A stretch of DNA of 64,000 bases from Cinclus cinclus. Taxonomy: Eukaryota > Chordata > Aves > Passeriformes > Cinclidae. The translations under genes and the position numbers were made by a program. The notes under the pieces were generated by a model that had not been told where the DNA came from, made no database searches, and was given only the letters and a program-made list of their open reading frames with translations. Of this stretch, positions 1 to 11,900 are shown in pieces; positions within the stretch are counted from its first letter, which is position 1, and each line of letters opens with the position of its first letter. The stretch is from positions 1,740,001 to 1,804,000 of the forward strand of contig NC_085072.1 of the NCBI RefSeq assembly GCF_963662255.1, in the 5' to 3' direction.

Positions 1-639
1 GGGTCTGTAAAAAGCCCGAGCCCACGTTCCAGACCTGCTCCCTGCACCAGGGAAGCCTGAGCTCACTGCAGGTGGAAATGGCAGCGGATCAGGAACCTCC
101 TGCTGCTCCCAGCCCTGACACTTCCTGTCATTTGCATGATCAAATTCTGCTGATTTCAGATTGCGTTTCTCAGGATGGATTGGTTGACACCCAGACTCTA
201 TGTTAGGGAATAAATTATTTTGTTCCGTTCCTAACTGATCACAGCCATGAATTCTGATTTGATGACACTGAGTCCCAAACAAAAGCACAGAACCTTGTCT
301 AATAGTGCTATGAAAAGGGATATTCAGGAAATATTAACAAGTTTCATATGGTAATTTATGTAAATAGAAACCATAACTCAGTTGAAAAGATTCAGTTGAA
401 TGTATAGAAAGAGTCTGAAAGCCAAGGTTCTCACGATAAAACACAAATTGAGACTTAGTCTTTACCACCCAAACGTTGTGCTTTCTGGTACAGAACAAAG
501 AAGGGGAAACCAGAAGCTTCATTTTAATTAAAAAGTGAAACATTTCCCAGTTTGGAGTTTAGGATCTGCAGTGGGGCACTTTTCCAGAATTGCGAACAGA
601 GCCTTTCAAACAGCATTTCTGTAGAAAAAAACACCACAG
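1..639. other. Unique non-coding sequence, AT-rich from about 165
   Basis: No gene is visible. The first 160 bases are GC-moderate and bases 165-560 are AT-rich without tandem repeats. Open frames here are short and show no recognisable domain. It ends where CR1-derived sequence begins. Confidence 0.6.
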
Positions 640-917
640 CATCAACGTCCCTGGGCAGGGCCACCTTCCTGGTGACACAGGGACACCTCCCACTGTCCCA
701 GGCTACTCCAAGCCAATGTCCAGGCTGGCCTTGGGCACTGCCAGGGATCCAGGGGCAGCCACAGCTGCTCTGGGCACTTGTGCCAGCTCTGCCCACCCTG
801 CCAGGGAAGGATTTCTTCTTGATGTCCACTAAACCTGCTCTCTTTCAGATTAAGCCATTCCCCTTTTCCTATCAGTCCATGCCCTTGCGGGAAGTCCCTC
901 TGCAGAATTTCTTGGAG
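640..917 (-). mobile_element. CR1 LINE 3'-end fragment
   Basis: Avian CR1 retrotransposon remnant, reverse orientation. The plus strand carries in order the blocks GGGACACCTCCCACTGTCCC, GGCCTTGGGCACTGCCAGGG, ATCCAGGGGCAGCCACAGC, a degenerate AGGATTTCTTCTTGATGTCC block and TAAGCCATTCCCC. These match the antisense of the CR1 3' end as I know it. The extreme 3' tail, which would lie at the left, is degraded. There is no intact reverse transcriptase, so it is a dead 5'-truncated copy. It runs straight into the 19-bp repeat at 918. Confidence 0.85.
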
Positions 918-1031
918 CCCCTTTAGGCTCTAGGATCCCCTTTAGGTTCTGGGATCCCCTTTAAGTTCTGGGATCCCCTTTAGGTTCTGGGATCCCCTTT
1001 AAGTTCTGGGATCCCCTTTAGGCTCTGGGAT
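918..1031. repeat. 19-bp minisatellite, 6 copies, probably CR1-derived
   Basis: Six back-to-back copies of CCCCTTTAGGTTCTGGGAT, with GGC/GGT/AGT variants, filling 114 bp exactly. The first unit continues the CR1 fragment to its left. The unit resembles the CR1 antisense segment GCCCCTTCAGGTACTGGAAG, so the array seems to have expanded from CR1 sequence. Confidence 0.9.
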
Positions 1032-1922
1032 CAGCCACTCCCACCCCACCAGGCACCCAAGGTCCTGATGATCTCCTGATGCAGATCGAAGTGAAGACAC
1101 TGTTCTTTTGACACCTTCTTTGGTGCTGGATGCCTTCACTGAGGTGATTTCCAACCTTCCCAGAGCCAGCTCCTCCATATCTAGTCTGAGCTTTGCAAAG
1201 ACCATGTATTTTAATTAAAGCCTTTAATTAGTCTGCCCATAATCTGTCAGAGCTCTCATGCTGAGACATAATTAATGTCTTACCTCTACCTTGCAACTTC
1301 CACTATGTGTGTGCTTTCCAAATAAATCTGCTCTTGTGTTTGGAGGGACAGAACAATAACAGCACTTGGCACTTGCTCCTGCTGGAACAGCCGAGTTGTG
1401 CATTTATCAAGGGGCTCTCTCTGAGGCTGTCCAAAGGGCAGACAGAGCTGTGTGTGTACTCAGCACCTCACAAGATTGAGCCTCCAGCACACAATCAATA
1501 TTTATATATTATGCTCCAACCTTAAGGCAGCCTGGGATATTCTGGGGGTGCTGGGCTTTATTTGGTTTCTAAAAGCAAAATACCAAAGGCCAGAGTCTGA
1601 GAGATGTTGGAAACCAAACTTTCGACACTCACAATTCAAAGACAAGCTCTCCAAAACAGCTCAGTTTCCATTCTGGCACTGAAAGAAGAGTTTACATTGT
1701 CAGGATTGCAGCATGTTGGGTCTGAGGCTTAGCTGCCAAGGAGCTTTTCCTTTGGGTGATCTCTGGCTCTTGGGACTTGCAGCTCCCTCTACAAGTGAAC
1801 CACACAGAGTCACCCCAGCACTGCAGAGCTGGAGCAATAATCGTAGAAAAGAGGTGCAGAGCTGCACCAGGAACATCTCAGCTGTGCTGCTGAGATCCCA
1901 GCTCCTCCCTGGCTGTGGGGAA
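1032..1922. other. Unique non-coding sequence with a TAATTA cluster
   Basis: No gene is supported. Bases 1195-1300 hold three TAATTA cores (1212, 1225, 1269) in an AT-rich, repeat-free context, as in homeodomain-bound elements. The remainder is mixed composition with no repeats. Confidence 0.45.
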
Positions 1923-2370
1923 TTCATCCCTCACCCCACTCCTGCCTCCCCCATCCCTCACCCCACTCCTGCCTCCCCCATCCCTCATCCCACTCCTGCC
2001 TCCCCCATCCCTCATCCCACTCCTGCCTCCCCCATCCCTTATCCCACTCCTGCCTGCCCCATCCCTCATCCCACTCCTGCCTCCCCCATCCCTCACCCCA
2101 CTCCTGCCTCCCCCATCCCTCATCCCACTCCTGCCTGCCCCATCCCTTATCCCACTCCTGCCTCCCCCATCCCTTATCCCACTCCTGCCTCCCCCATCCC
2201 TTATCCCACTCCTGCCTGCCCCATCCCTCACCCCAATCCTGCCTGCCCCATCCCTCACCCCAATCCTGCCTCCCCCATCCCTCACCCCAATCCTGCCTGC
2301 CCCATCCCTCACCCCATTCCTGCCTGCCCCATCCCTCACCCCATTCCTGCCTGCCCCATCCCTCACCCCA
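1923..2370. repeat. 27-bp C-rich minisatellite, about 16.5 copies
   Basis: Unit of the form ATCCCTCACCCCACTCCTGC plus CTCCCC. Variants are ordered: CACCCC/CATCCC/TATCCC with ACTCCTG on the left, then AATCCTG, then ATTCCTG at the right end. Because 27 is a multiple of three and the unit has no stop, long proline-rich frames (about 160-260 codons) appear on both strands. These are repeat artefacts. Confidence 0.95.
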
Positions 2371-2642
2371 GGTGCCTCTGCAGTGCCAGCCGTGATGTTC
2401 CCAGGAGCTGGAGCCCCACAGACTGGGCTGTTGTTGAGTCACTGCCTCAGCCAGGCCCTTTCTGGTTATTAATGATGAGATCCTGTGGCTGAGCTGCTAA
2501 CGAGTCTCAGCTCCCTCCCGTGTGCTTCTTTTCCTTCCCCTCCAAACTGCCATTTCCCAGTGAATTCCTTGTGCCTGCATCTTTGTCAGGGAGCAGGGTA
2601 CCAGCACCCCCAGCCCATCCTGCCCTGTGCTCCGGTTCCAGG

Positions 2643-2671
2643 CTGTTCCTGTTCCTGTTCCTGTTCCTGCT

Positions 2672-2750
<79 letters not shown>
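2643..2750. repeat. Hexanucleotide repeat (CTGTTC)4 CTGCTC (CTGTCC)12
   Basis: Four CTGTTC units, one CTGCTC, twelve uninterrupted CTGTCC units, ending in CTGCAG. Two homogenised blocks differ by one T/C change. The plus strand is pyrimidine-rich. Confidence 0.95.
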
Positions 2751-3530
2751 TTTGCTGAGCAGAGCATGGAGCATCCTCCCATCTGTCTTCCTTAAGTGGC
2801 ACGAGGCGCCTCGGCACTGGATAGAGACATCATTTTTATTGTGCCGAGTTCTGGGGCTTGTTTTTGCTCTGAATTATTTACAGCCCCACTCCTGAGTGGG
2901 GAGAGGCGTGGGGCTGGAGGAGAGGCAGCGTTTTCAGACCGGGCGGTGGGAGGAAGAGCGAACAATTTTCTGAGCATCACTCAGAAACTCTGCTGTGGTT
3001 TTCTCGCCTTTGTTCCATCTCGTGTTAAGCATGTTTGTGTCAGGCAAACAACCCACATTAGATGGAATTTCACACCATTCAAAGCATCAGTGTCTGCAGC
3101 CTTAATGTGTATTATGTTCAAACATGCAACGTAATCCATCACAAACCCCTGCAGACCTCGCGCTTCCCTCCCGATTTATCTGCTCCGAGCTCCCTCCCCG
3201 CACGCACGTAGCCAACCTTCTGTCGGTGGTTTTTTCATTTATTTGGAAACAGCAGAGCAGATTCTCAGTCAGTGTTCGCTATCACAGCTCCTCTGGCTGC
3301 CTGCCCGTGGATTTATCCCAGCACAGGGGCCGTGCTCGGTGCTGGCTGCAGGAATAACCGGGGGGTTTATCCCAGCTCTGTTCCCAGCACACCCAGACTG
3401 ACCAAAGCTCTCTCATCACACCCTGCACGGCTGGCAGGGCCTGCCCTAACCCCGGACCCACCTGGAAAAAATCCATTGTTTGGCCAGGAGGAAAATGTCA
3501 GGAGATGAAGCACAAGGATGGCAAAAGGAG
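2751..3530. other. Repeat-free island, candidate regulatory element
   Basis: Non-coding, without repeats, of mixed GC and AT composition with several CpGs. About 2985-3135 is the most conserved-looking part, with TGTGTCAGGCAAACAACCC and TTAATGTGTATTATGTTC. No frame carries a recognisable domain. Regulatory function is inferred from texture only. Confidence 0.35.
2802..2848. repeat. Perfect 12-bp palindrome plus 8-bp inverted repeat
   Basis: CGAGGCGCCTCG at 2802-2813 is self-complementary. CTCGGCAC at 2810-2817 pairs with GTGCCGAG at 2841-2848 across a 23-base AT-rich loop, so two mutually exclusive hairpins are possible. Confidence 0.7.
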
Positions 3531-5340
3531 GGAAGGCGGCTCTGGAGGAGCCTGACCCGGGGCAGCAGAGCTGCTGCTCTGTGGGGTTTGTAGCTGTGAA
3601 AAGGAGCAAAATGGACTGGAAAGGAGGGAAAAAAGCGTTGGTTTTGTTTGCAGGAGTTAAAGCAAACAGAGCCAAAACCAACGAACTCAAACCCACTCCA
3701 ACAGGGAGGAAAAATCTGTATTTGGGGTGAAGCAGAAGAGCAGTGACTCCTCTGAAAAGGATACTGAAATAAGTACCAGGGACACTTTGGATTATAGCAC
3801 ATATTGAATTATATTATATAAATGATGAAGTTTTAATTGAAAGAGCAACACTGTGCAGCAAAGCACACTGGTCTTCACTGAGAAGGCTTTCCTTGCAAAG
3901 AGATTGCCAGTGAATTTTGAACCATTTTTGAGTCTATCTGGCTTTTCTGATAGAAATAGCAGGAAACATTGTGGCATGTCTAATTTTGTTTTTCACTGGA
4001 GACTTAATTTTTTCCCTTCAAACTCATTTTTATTAGCACAGCCTCCCCATCTCAGTTCATTTCTTCGCAGTGCACATCTTCATCTCTCATCACCCCGTGC
4101 TCGCCATTTAACGTATCAACATGGCAATTTCTGCAAATCAGAAAGCAAAGCCATTAACATTTGAAGTGGAAATTTTGAGTTTCTGATCATTAAATAGCTT
4201 GGAAATGTAGGAAAAAATAACCTCCCTCTCCTTTAGTCCAAAGCTCCCAAATGAATCCCTCAGATGAAGGGCAATGACCATTGCTCAGTTTTGACTTTGC
4301 AATTAGGGGATCTTTAACCCACTTCCCTCCCAAACCATTCTAGGATTTTGTGTTTCTCTGAGCCTGCTGCACTTGCCCCTGGTTTGGGACATTTGGGTGA
4401 ACATGGGGACCTGGGATTGTGGCTGCAGCACATTTTTGGTTCCAAGCTCAGAAACTTCAGTTACATATTTTAATGTGTGTGATTTAGGAAAATATGGTCT
4501 GTTCCATCTGCTTTGCATTAATTTGAATGACTGATTAAAAACACAGGTTGAGATATTACAGATGCTAATAATTTCTCCACATGGCTGGCTCTTAACGGAT
4601 TCAGGGAAAATTGGGAATAAGGCTTTTTATCAATTTCCACAGGCAAGCTTTGCCATAATCCTTTCATTTCATTGAGAAACGTGTTTGTTTGTAGACATTT
4701 TATTTGTTTAACAATTTCCCTCTTTTTCTTAACCTTTTCAGTGATTATTTCATATTCTATAAATATTTAAACTATTTTAATTCTTCATAAGAATTATTCT
4801 CTTTCACTTTGTCCCTTTCCCAGTGAGCTTCAGCTCCTTTCCAAGCCCCTCACCCTTGTGTCCTACTGACCATCTCTGGTATTGCCATTCAAGCCTCAAA
4901 ATTAGGAACCATTTTCTCTGGGTTTCCCCAGTGGATTGTTTGTCCTTCACTTGCTTTTATGGACCTTGACTTCCTGGCCTTGTGGTCTGAACTGAATACT
5001 TTTTTTGTGTGTTTTGTAATCCCTCAGCTCGTCCTGCAGCACGATTTTAACTTCCTTCAGGTTCCGTATCCAAGAAAATAAGCAGAATATTGAGTAGGGA
5101 AAGAGATGTTTCATTAACACCAATGCTGACATCACAAATGTATCTTCTAATTGCTCCTCTAAAGGTGAAATCAATAGCTGGGCTGAGACATTTCTAAAAA
5201 ATTCCACGTGCCGTTTTTATTGGAGACGAATGCTGCCGAGGATTGGAGAGCTCCTGTTTGCATGAGTGATCTGCCCGATTTGCTGCGTATTACTCATTAA
5301 TCTGGGAAGGAAAAAAAAAAAGTTATGTTGAGCTCCTCTC
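3531..5340. other. Unique, largely AT-rich non-coding sequence
   Basis: No gene found. Bases 3790-4200 and 4530-4800 are AT-rich and repeat-free. Bases 5215-5310 have a conserved-element look (TTTGCATGAGTGATCTGCCC, TATTACTCATTAATC) and are followed by an A run at 5311-5321. Open frames are below 110 codons. Confidence 0.45.
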
Positions 5341-7589
5341 TTACAAAAACACGGGCATTAAATCAGTGGGAGAATGCAAAGGCAACAGATGAAAGCCATT
5401 AGAGCTGCCTTGGCTTCTGCTGATTCTGTTCCTTGAATATTTCCTCTTTACCAGCTTAGAGAATGCATCTGCTCCTGACCCCGACCTCCCCACAGTGTTC
5501 ATTGTGTTTGGCTGGGGGAGAGGAGAATTCATTAAAACCCAGGTGGAGGGGAGGAACGAGATCTCTGCTCGCACAGGTTGGTGAGCAGCGAGCTCGCTCT
5601 CGCCTCACACGACACAATCCAAATTTGTTAAAACAGCGAGGCTGTGACAAGGGCAGCACGAGCCTGTGCCGAGCAGCTCGGGGGTGATTTGGGTTTGCTG
5701 TTGTAGTGCCCACACTGTGCCTGCAGCCTGACAGGGACCTGCCTTGGAGGGGCTGCCACGGGAGGAGCTCAGACTCGTGGCTCTCCAGAGCCTGATGGAT
5801 GAGGGGAGAGGATTCTGCAAAGCAGAACTGCTCAGCTCGGTGTCTGGAATGGGAATGGGCTTTGGGGAGGGTTAAAACTGCAGACCTGGGGAAGGGTTGG
5901 TTAAAGCTGCTCCTTAAACCGTTCCTTCCCAAAAAGTGCCCAGTCATTTCCAGTGTCCAGCAAATGGTGCCAGGTTCTGATGGTGGGTGGAAGCGCCAGA
6001 CACGGGCAGGCCGTGGACGGCTGGGGTGTGATTGGTTTCCAGGATTTAAACTGGGGGAAGCTGTTTAATCTGCTCACTAAAGAGGCAGCAATGGGGTCTG
6101 GGTGCAAATCAGGAGTTTGGTTCTGGAGGCAGTGTGGGCCACGCTCAGAGCTGCTGACCCAGCTCCAGCACAGGTGACCTCTCTTTGCTGAGCCCTCGCT
6201 GCCAATTGTTCAGTTTGGCTGTTTGTGTTGCCTGAAACCACTCATTTCAGCACTTGCATAAATACTGCTCCTGCTGCAGAGACCTTGGGGCTTTCATTCC
6301 CGCGTTTGTGATTGCTGCTAAATGTCATCATTTCTTGCATTGTGCAAATGCTGCAGAACGTGGTGTTCCAGCTTTTAGAGGCAAGGTCGGGGTGGGATGA
6401 CAAAGGGAATGTGTTCAGTCACACCATTAAGTGAAAGCTGGGGCTCCAGTGAACAGGGAGTGGCAGCTGCTGATGCAGGGGATGGAGAGGCAGGGTTGTC
6501 AGGATTTCCGTGGGTTTGGGGCAGAAATTTCCCATCTCCAGTGTCCTTTTGGAGGGGCTGTGTTTGCCCTTCTCCTGCTGTGACTCGGGACATCCCCTGA
6601 TGAAAATGCAAGGGGAGCTGCAGCTCCTTTGCCAGAGCTGTGGTTCAGGTGTGGCTGCTTTGATCCTTTGGCACCAGCTCTGCCCCAGGTGTGTGGGGAG
6701 GGGACACGTTTGTGCTGCACAGTGTCTGATGCCAGCCCCGGAATTAAACCCGTGGTGCTGGTTTTACATTTCCCAGCGTCCTGTAAACCCTGTGTGGATG
6801 TGAAATGTTCTCCCTGTGGATGTTTCCTCCAGCCCTCTCCTGAGCCCAGCACCCAAAGCCAGGGGAGACCTTTGCTCTTCCTTTGACCACAGCTGCCAAA
6901 TTAAATTCTCTGCACTGACACCGGCACTTTGCACAGCTCCGAATCAATTCCTCAATCCCTCCCCATTCTTAGCTGTGATTAAAAACATGTGTCCCCTAAT
7001 TAAGCTAACGAGCAGTTGTTAATTGGCACAGGATCCCCCTCTGAGTGTGCTCGTTAGTGTCACAGTGAAGGAGCACAAAGGAAGGGCAGAGGGTCCTGCT
7101 GGAATTTGGGGGTGGTGGGCAGGGGGAGCTGGGACAGGGCTGGCTCTGGGGTAAAATGGGGATTTTTGAGGTGCTGGTGACCTTTCCTAGGGCTGCAATG
7201 CCAAAACTCGGATCTGAATCCCCAAAGGAGGTGAAAGAGTTAAGGGTTGGGTCCCGATTGTCCCAGCTTCACTTAATTTTAGATAAAAAAGAGCAAGGTA
7301 GAGCCAAGATCTGCCAGGAGCAGCACCCACTTGGCTTTTGCTGTGGGAAAGGTTAAGTTTTGTTTTATCATCACTTGTGTTTGAGACAGACTCAAAGATT
7401 TCTGTGGAGATCAGACCCCTGTCGTGGTAACAGCTCTGCTCACACCTGGGACTGACATTCCCTGCATGAAGAGCCTGCAGTGCTGAGCTCCAGGGAAGCT
7501 GGGGAGAGGCTTTTCCTTATCAGTGTTCTCCTGGCAAGGACTGGGCCTTGTCACCAGAGCTTGTCACCAAACCCTGCACTAAATTAGAG
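5341..7589. other. Unique GC-moderate non-coding sequence
   Basis: No gene, tandem repeat or transposon fragment recognised. Two AT-richer islands stand out: 6180-6365 and 6890-7030 (CCTAATTAAGCTAACGAGC). The longest frame, 163 codons on the minus strand near 5456-5947, shows no domain. Confidence 0.45.
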
Positions 7590-7645
7590 TTTTGTTTTCT
7601 TTTCTTTTTTTTTTTTTGTTGTTGTTGTTTTTGTTTTGTTTTTTT
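7590..7645. repeat. T-rich simple sequence with (TTG)n
   Basis: A T13 run followed by a short (GTT) stretch and T-rich sequence. It is low complexity and may be the tail of an old retrotransposed element, although no body is recognisable beside it. Confidence 0.85.
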
Positions 7646-9120
7646 ACATAAATAAAGCTTTTGAACATGGCACCTTTGAAATATTCACAGCCTCCCTGGC
7701 TGGGGTTCCCAGAGTCCTGCTAGAAATGTTCTTGAGGATAACGGGAAAGAGAGCAGGGAACTGGAGCACAGCAGGGCTGCAGAGGGCTGCGGACACACCA
7801 GAGTGGCAAAAACTGAGTCAGAAAGGGCCAGCAGAGCCCTGGGGTCAGGCACAACATCCCTTTGGGTCTAGGGCAGGGTTTGCAGGGTCTGGGCTGGTGG
7901 TGCAGGGCAGGATGAACCCAGGTACACTCATTTTCCACAGCGTCCTTCCAGGGCTGCAGTGCCCCTTTCCCCTCCGAGAGGGACACACAAAGGGTTAATG
8001 CAGCTGTTTGGCTGCAGAGCTGGGGATGGAGGAATCCCAGCCCTGGCACAGCCCTGGCTCCATCTGCAGCCTCACCAGTGATATTTTGCCTCATCATTTT
8101 TCTTCCCCCAGGCTTTCCCGTTCCAAGGCTGAGCTGTGCCCGCTGCAGGCTGGGCTGGGCTAGCAGAGCCTCTGGAAAGGAGGTTTTGCTCATCCAGCCT
8201 CCCCGGCTGGGTGCTCAGCACAGCTGATTTGTCTCTCCTTCCAGCCCATCACCATCCCAACACAAATATCAGACAGATTGGAGCCTGTGCTGGCCTGCAA
8301 ACTGACAGGTGCTATTTTGACCACGCTGCCTTTTATTGAGAGATAATAAAATATGCTCTTTAACAGCCTGCCCTGCGATGGGCAAAGCCCAAATGACACA
8401 TTGAACATCAGGTAGTGGTGGGGGAACTGCAAGCAGCTCCCATCTCTGTCCTGGGTCTGCTCTATCAAACAGCAGAGGGACAGGGGAGATGAAGCAACAT
8501 GAAAGCAGCTTGCTTTTACCAACTGCTTGTGTCTGGTGCTTCAGGTAGAAGCCTTCCTGAGAAAATCACCAATCACCTGTTTCCTTCCATGGCTGCATGC
8601 ACAGAGCTCAGAACTCGCTGTGCTCTCAGATCTGGGACCACAGGGATGAATTCTGCTCAGCTGAGCAGGGCACAAATCCTGAGATCCTGAGAGGGCTTTG
8701 AGCAAACACAGCCCCGGTGCTTGGAGCTAATCCTGGGTTTAGCACTTGGGCTCCATCTTGTTCTGAATACAGTAAATGTTGCAAACAGCAGGGTATGGGA
8801 ATGCTCTGAGCCCTGTGTTAGTCTGTGCCTGGGAGGTTACAGCCCTGGGGAAAGGCAGAGCTGGGCCACCCAAGGCTGTTCCTTGGGGTTTCATTGCTTC
8901 TCTCTTGTCACCCAGACCTCCAGAACGCTCAGTTCCAAACTGAGCTGGGGTTTCAGGTGGGTCTAGTCTCCCCAGGGATGGGAAATCCAGGTGGGTTTTA
9001 TGCCTTATCTCAACTGCAGCCCTGAGTGCTGATCTGAGCCCACAGCCCCGTTCCACCTGCTGGCTGCTCCCAGCTGGAAACACATCTCAAACCCTGCTCA
9101 AGTGACAGATTTGTCATCAA
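7646..9120. other. Unique non-coding sequence with one island
   Basis: No gene is supported. Bases 8230-8425 form an AT-rich, repeat-free island (TTTTATTGAGAGATAATAAAA, ATGACACATTGAACATCAGG). The rest is GC-moderate with no recognisable element. Confidence 0.4.
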
Positions 9121-9420
9121 ATCTACTCTGTTCTGTCTGGGCTGATAAGGATGCCACTCCATGGATCACTCGAGGAGAGGTGTCTCAGAGACAGAGAAAA
9201 GCTCATATTTCTGCTCACTGAGGTGTTGCTGACACAATTTAGCATGTGGTACCCAGCTCATTTGGAATTCAGCGCCGGCTTCATCCGCATCATAAAGTGA
9301 ATCCTGTTTTACAATTCCCTTGAACATTCTCTAAATGATGGCATCTGAAAACAAGCAGCACAGTTTATGTGGTGGAATTGTGCTGCTGAAATTAATTCTT
9401 AGCTCTATAATCCAGGATCT
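9121..9420. other. Candidate conserved non-coding island
   Basis: AT-rich, repeat-free segment with words typical of vertebrate enhancers (ACAATTTAGCATGTGG, TTCATCCGCATCATAAAG, AAATTAATTC). No coding potential. The call rests on texture only. Confidence 0.35.
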
Positions 9421-10370
9421 CAGTCAGACACACACGAGCAGAGGGGCTGCAGGGACTGGGAGCTGAGGGACCCAGGCACCTCATCCCTGACATGCCTCAG
9501 TCCTGCACTCCCAGGGCCAGGGGAGCAGGCATGGGCAATGAAATGGAACTTTGGCCCTGAAAAAAACCCAAAAAACACGTGAATTGAGTCAGAATTTAGG
9601 GGGGTGTTTGTTTTCCCAGGGAATATTGTAAAAATCAATGTTCTTCTTGGAAACAAATCAGTTATAGTGAAACAGAATTCTGCTGGAATTCCTGATTTTC
9701 CAACTTGGGCGGGTAGCACCAATCTCTGTCTCATTATCTTATCTCCAATGCTGCCACTTCCTTGGCAGGTGAGCTTGGCCTAAGAAGCAGATGCAGACCC
9801 ACAGGTGGAGGCCTGCAGCATTTCAGATTTGTCAGTTGATTCAGAACTTCCTGCATTTCAATAATTCAGAGGCAAAGGGCATTTCAGGCACCAGAGCAGC
9901 AGCAGTTGGGCAGTGATTGCTCATCTGAGACAATAAACGATGGAGAAGTGCACGTTGGGGTTGGACTTGTGGTCCAGGTGTGTAAATCTCCCTCTAAAGC
10001 ATCCTTGGAGTTATGGCTGGCACTTTCAGCTCTGCTCTGAGAGACGTGAGGAGCAGCCTTTCCACAGAGCTCAGGTGAAACACTTCCACTCTGATAGCTG
10101 GGTTTAAAATGAGTTTTACGTCTCATCTATTATGGAACGTGGAGATCCAGGCAGCAGTGCCACAACAAAGCCCTGCTTCCCATAATTCCCAGTCTGAGGG
10201 GGACAGCTGCTCATTTTCTGCTTTGAAGCCTTGCAGGGTGTTGGGTCCCTGACAGAGCAGCCGTGGCTGCACAGCACATCAGGGATCCAGAGCTGCTCAC
10301 ACTCATCCCTCTGCTCCCTGTGCTGAGCTGGCATCACATATTCCCTGGGAGGAGTCCCAGGGAGAAGGAG
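9421..10370. other. Unique non-coding sequence
   Basis: I see no gene, repeat or transposon. A minus-strand frame of 244 codons (10116-10850) overlaps the next repeat and has no recognisable domain. Confidence 0.5.
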
Positions 10371-10437
10371 GATAACTGGGGGAAAGGGGGATAACTGGAG
10401 CAAAGTGGGATAACTGGGACAAAGTGGGATAACTGGG
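10371..10437. repeat. 19-bp tandem repeat, about 3.5 copies
   Basis: GATAACTGGGGGAAAGGGG-type units start at 10371, 10390, 10409 and 10428, exactly 19 bp apart. The plus strand is purine-rich. Confidence 0.9.
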
Positions 10438-11639
10438 GCTCTGCAGCAGGAGTCCTTCTGGAAACAAGTGCTGGAATTGAGGTGGAGACACAATTGAATA
10501 TTAGGAGCTAAGTGAGGTTTTACTTTAGGATGAGGTTTTGTTTTTACAAAACTGCCTTTTCCTGGCATAGAGAGAACCAAAGCCTGCAGGGAGCTCTGCC
10601 TGGAGCTGGTGCTCGTGTCTGACACGGATCCATGGCTGGGGTGGGCTCCGTGGAGTTGGCCAAACCAGCTGCTCTGAGCAGAATTGAAGCTGCCCATCAC
10701 CCCAAGCCCTCCAGGCGGTGTCCCACAGCTCTGGGGCATCCTCGGGCACTCTCCAGTTCCCTCTGTGCCAGATCCTGCTCTGTCCAGGCAGAGAGGAGCT
10801 GTGGGAGCTGATCCCTCCATGAATCCCAGCCCTGCCAGCTGGGAACCCACTCAGGAAGTTTCAAAGAGAAAGTGCTGGGATTCATTCTTCTGTGACCAAT
10901 GGACTACAGGCAAATATTCCAAAATTATATTCACATTTCCATCTACTTTCTTTGAAAACAAATGGAACCCAAAGGAAAAAAAAAAAAAAAAAAGAGAGGA
11001 AGGCAGCTCATTGAATAGTTCTGAAGTGAGAAAAGTGGCTCTCGTTACTCAGCTCATCCCTGATTGCATGGACAGAGTGTTTGGAATCCACAGCTCCTGA
11101 TTGTTATTTGTTTTATTTTTTTCCCAAGAGGATGTGGGTTCCAGTCCTTTCCACTGCCGCTTTCCCTGCCTTGGATGTGAACTCCGAGTCCTTCATTTGC
11201 TCTTGCTGCTCCCCTTTGTTTGCTGCTCGGGTGCGTTATCAGCAAACACAGCTCATTTTCCAGCAAGACTCAATACTTCTGTCTGATTTGTTTGCAATCC
11301 ACCTAAACCTTCCTGTTTGCCAGATATCCCAGCCCCTTAATCCGGCCGTGAGCTGAGCATCCAAACGTGGGGTTTATGCAAAGTCCCTGTAAAGCTGCAG
11401 CAGGGCCAGCCTGGGGCTGAGCCCGTTCCCTGCTCCCTGCCTCTGTGCAGGGATTGCCAATGGAGGCAGAGCAGCTGATTTCCATTCAAACTCTGCATCT
11501 CCTGTGATTAAAGGGAAAAACAGAAATAAATGAGGCCTCACTCCGCTCTTCCCTCCCTGCTCTGTGCAGAGCAGCTCCAGGCAGCTTTGTCTGTGCAGTT
11601 TCAAACACTTTGAATTTCTCTGTCCTGGAATCAGGGAGG
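10438..11639. other. Unique non-coding sequence with an A18 run
   Basis: No gene found. A run of about 18 A at 10976-10993 follows AT-rich sequence. Bases 11035-11370 are mixed, with AT-rich words near both ends. No repeat array. Confidence 0.45.
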
Positions 11640-11900
11640 GGTTTGGGTTGGAAGGCACCTTAAAAATCATCCCATCCCATTATCCCATCCCATCCCATTA
11701 TCCCATCCTTGCCATGGGCAGGGACACCTTCCATTGTCCCAGGCTGCTCCAACCTGGCTTTGGACATCCCAGGGATCCAGGGGCAGCCACAGCTTCTCTG
11801 GGCAAGAACATTTCCTCTCCTGAAGTTCTGTGCCACCTCCTCTCTAGGCTCTCACTGTCCCTGCAGCCCCCTGCAATGGGAGGGATTTGCTTGTGGAATC
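11640..11900 (-). mobile_element. CR1 LINE 3'-end fragment with internal repeat expansion
   Basis: The plus strand reads GGGTTGGAAGGCACCTTAAA, then an expanded CCCATCCCATTA run, then TGCCATGGGCAGGGACACC, TTGTCCCAGGCTGCTCCAAC and GGATCCAGGGGCAGCCACAG. This is antisense CR1 3' end. The right boundary is diffuse. Dead copy. Confidence 0.85.
11670..11708. repeat. CCCATCCCATTA microsatellite inside CR1
   Basis: Repeats of CCCAT and CCCATTA replace the single short ATCCCATCCCATTCC-like stretch seen at this place in other CR1 copies of the window (for example 15064). The CR1 copy has gained a short tandem repeat internally. Confidence 0.8.

Noticed and set aside
1713..2492. Proline-rich 259-codon frame
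   Set aside because: Its core is the 27-bp minisatellite and several other frames are open across the same array.
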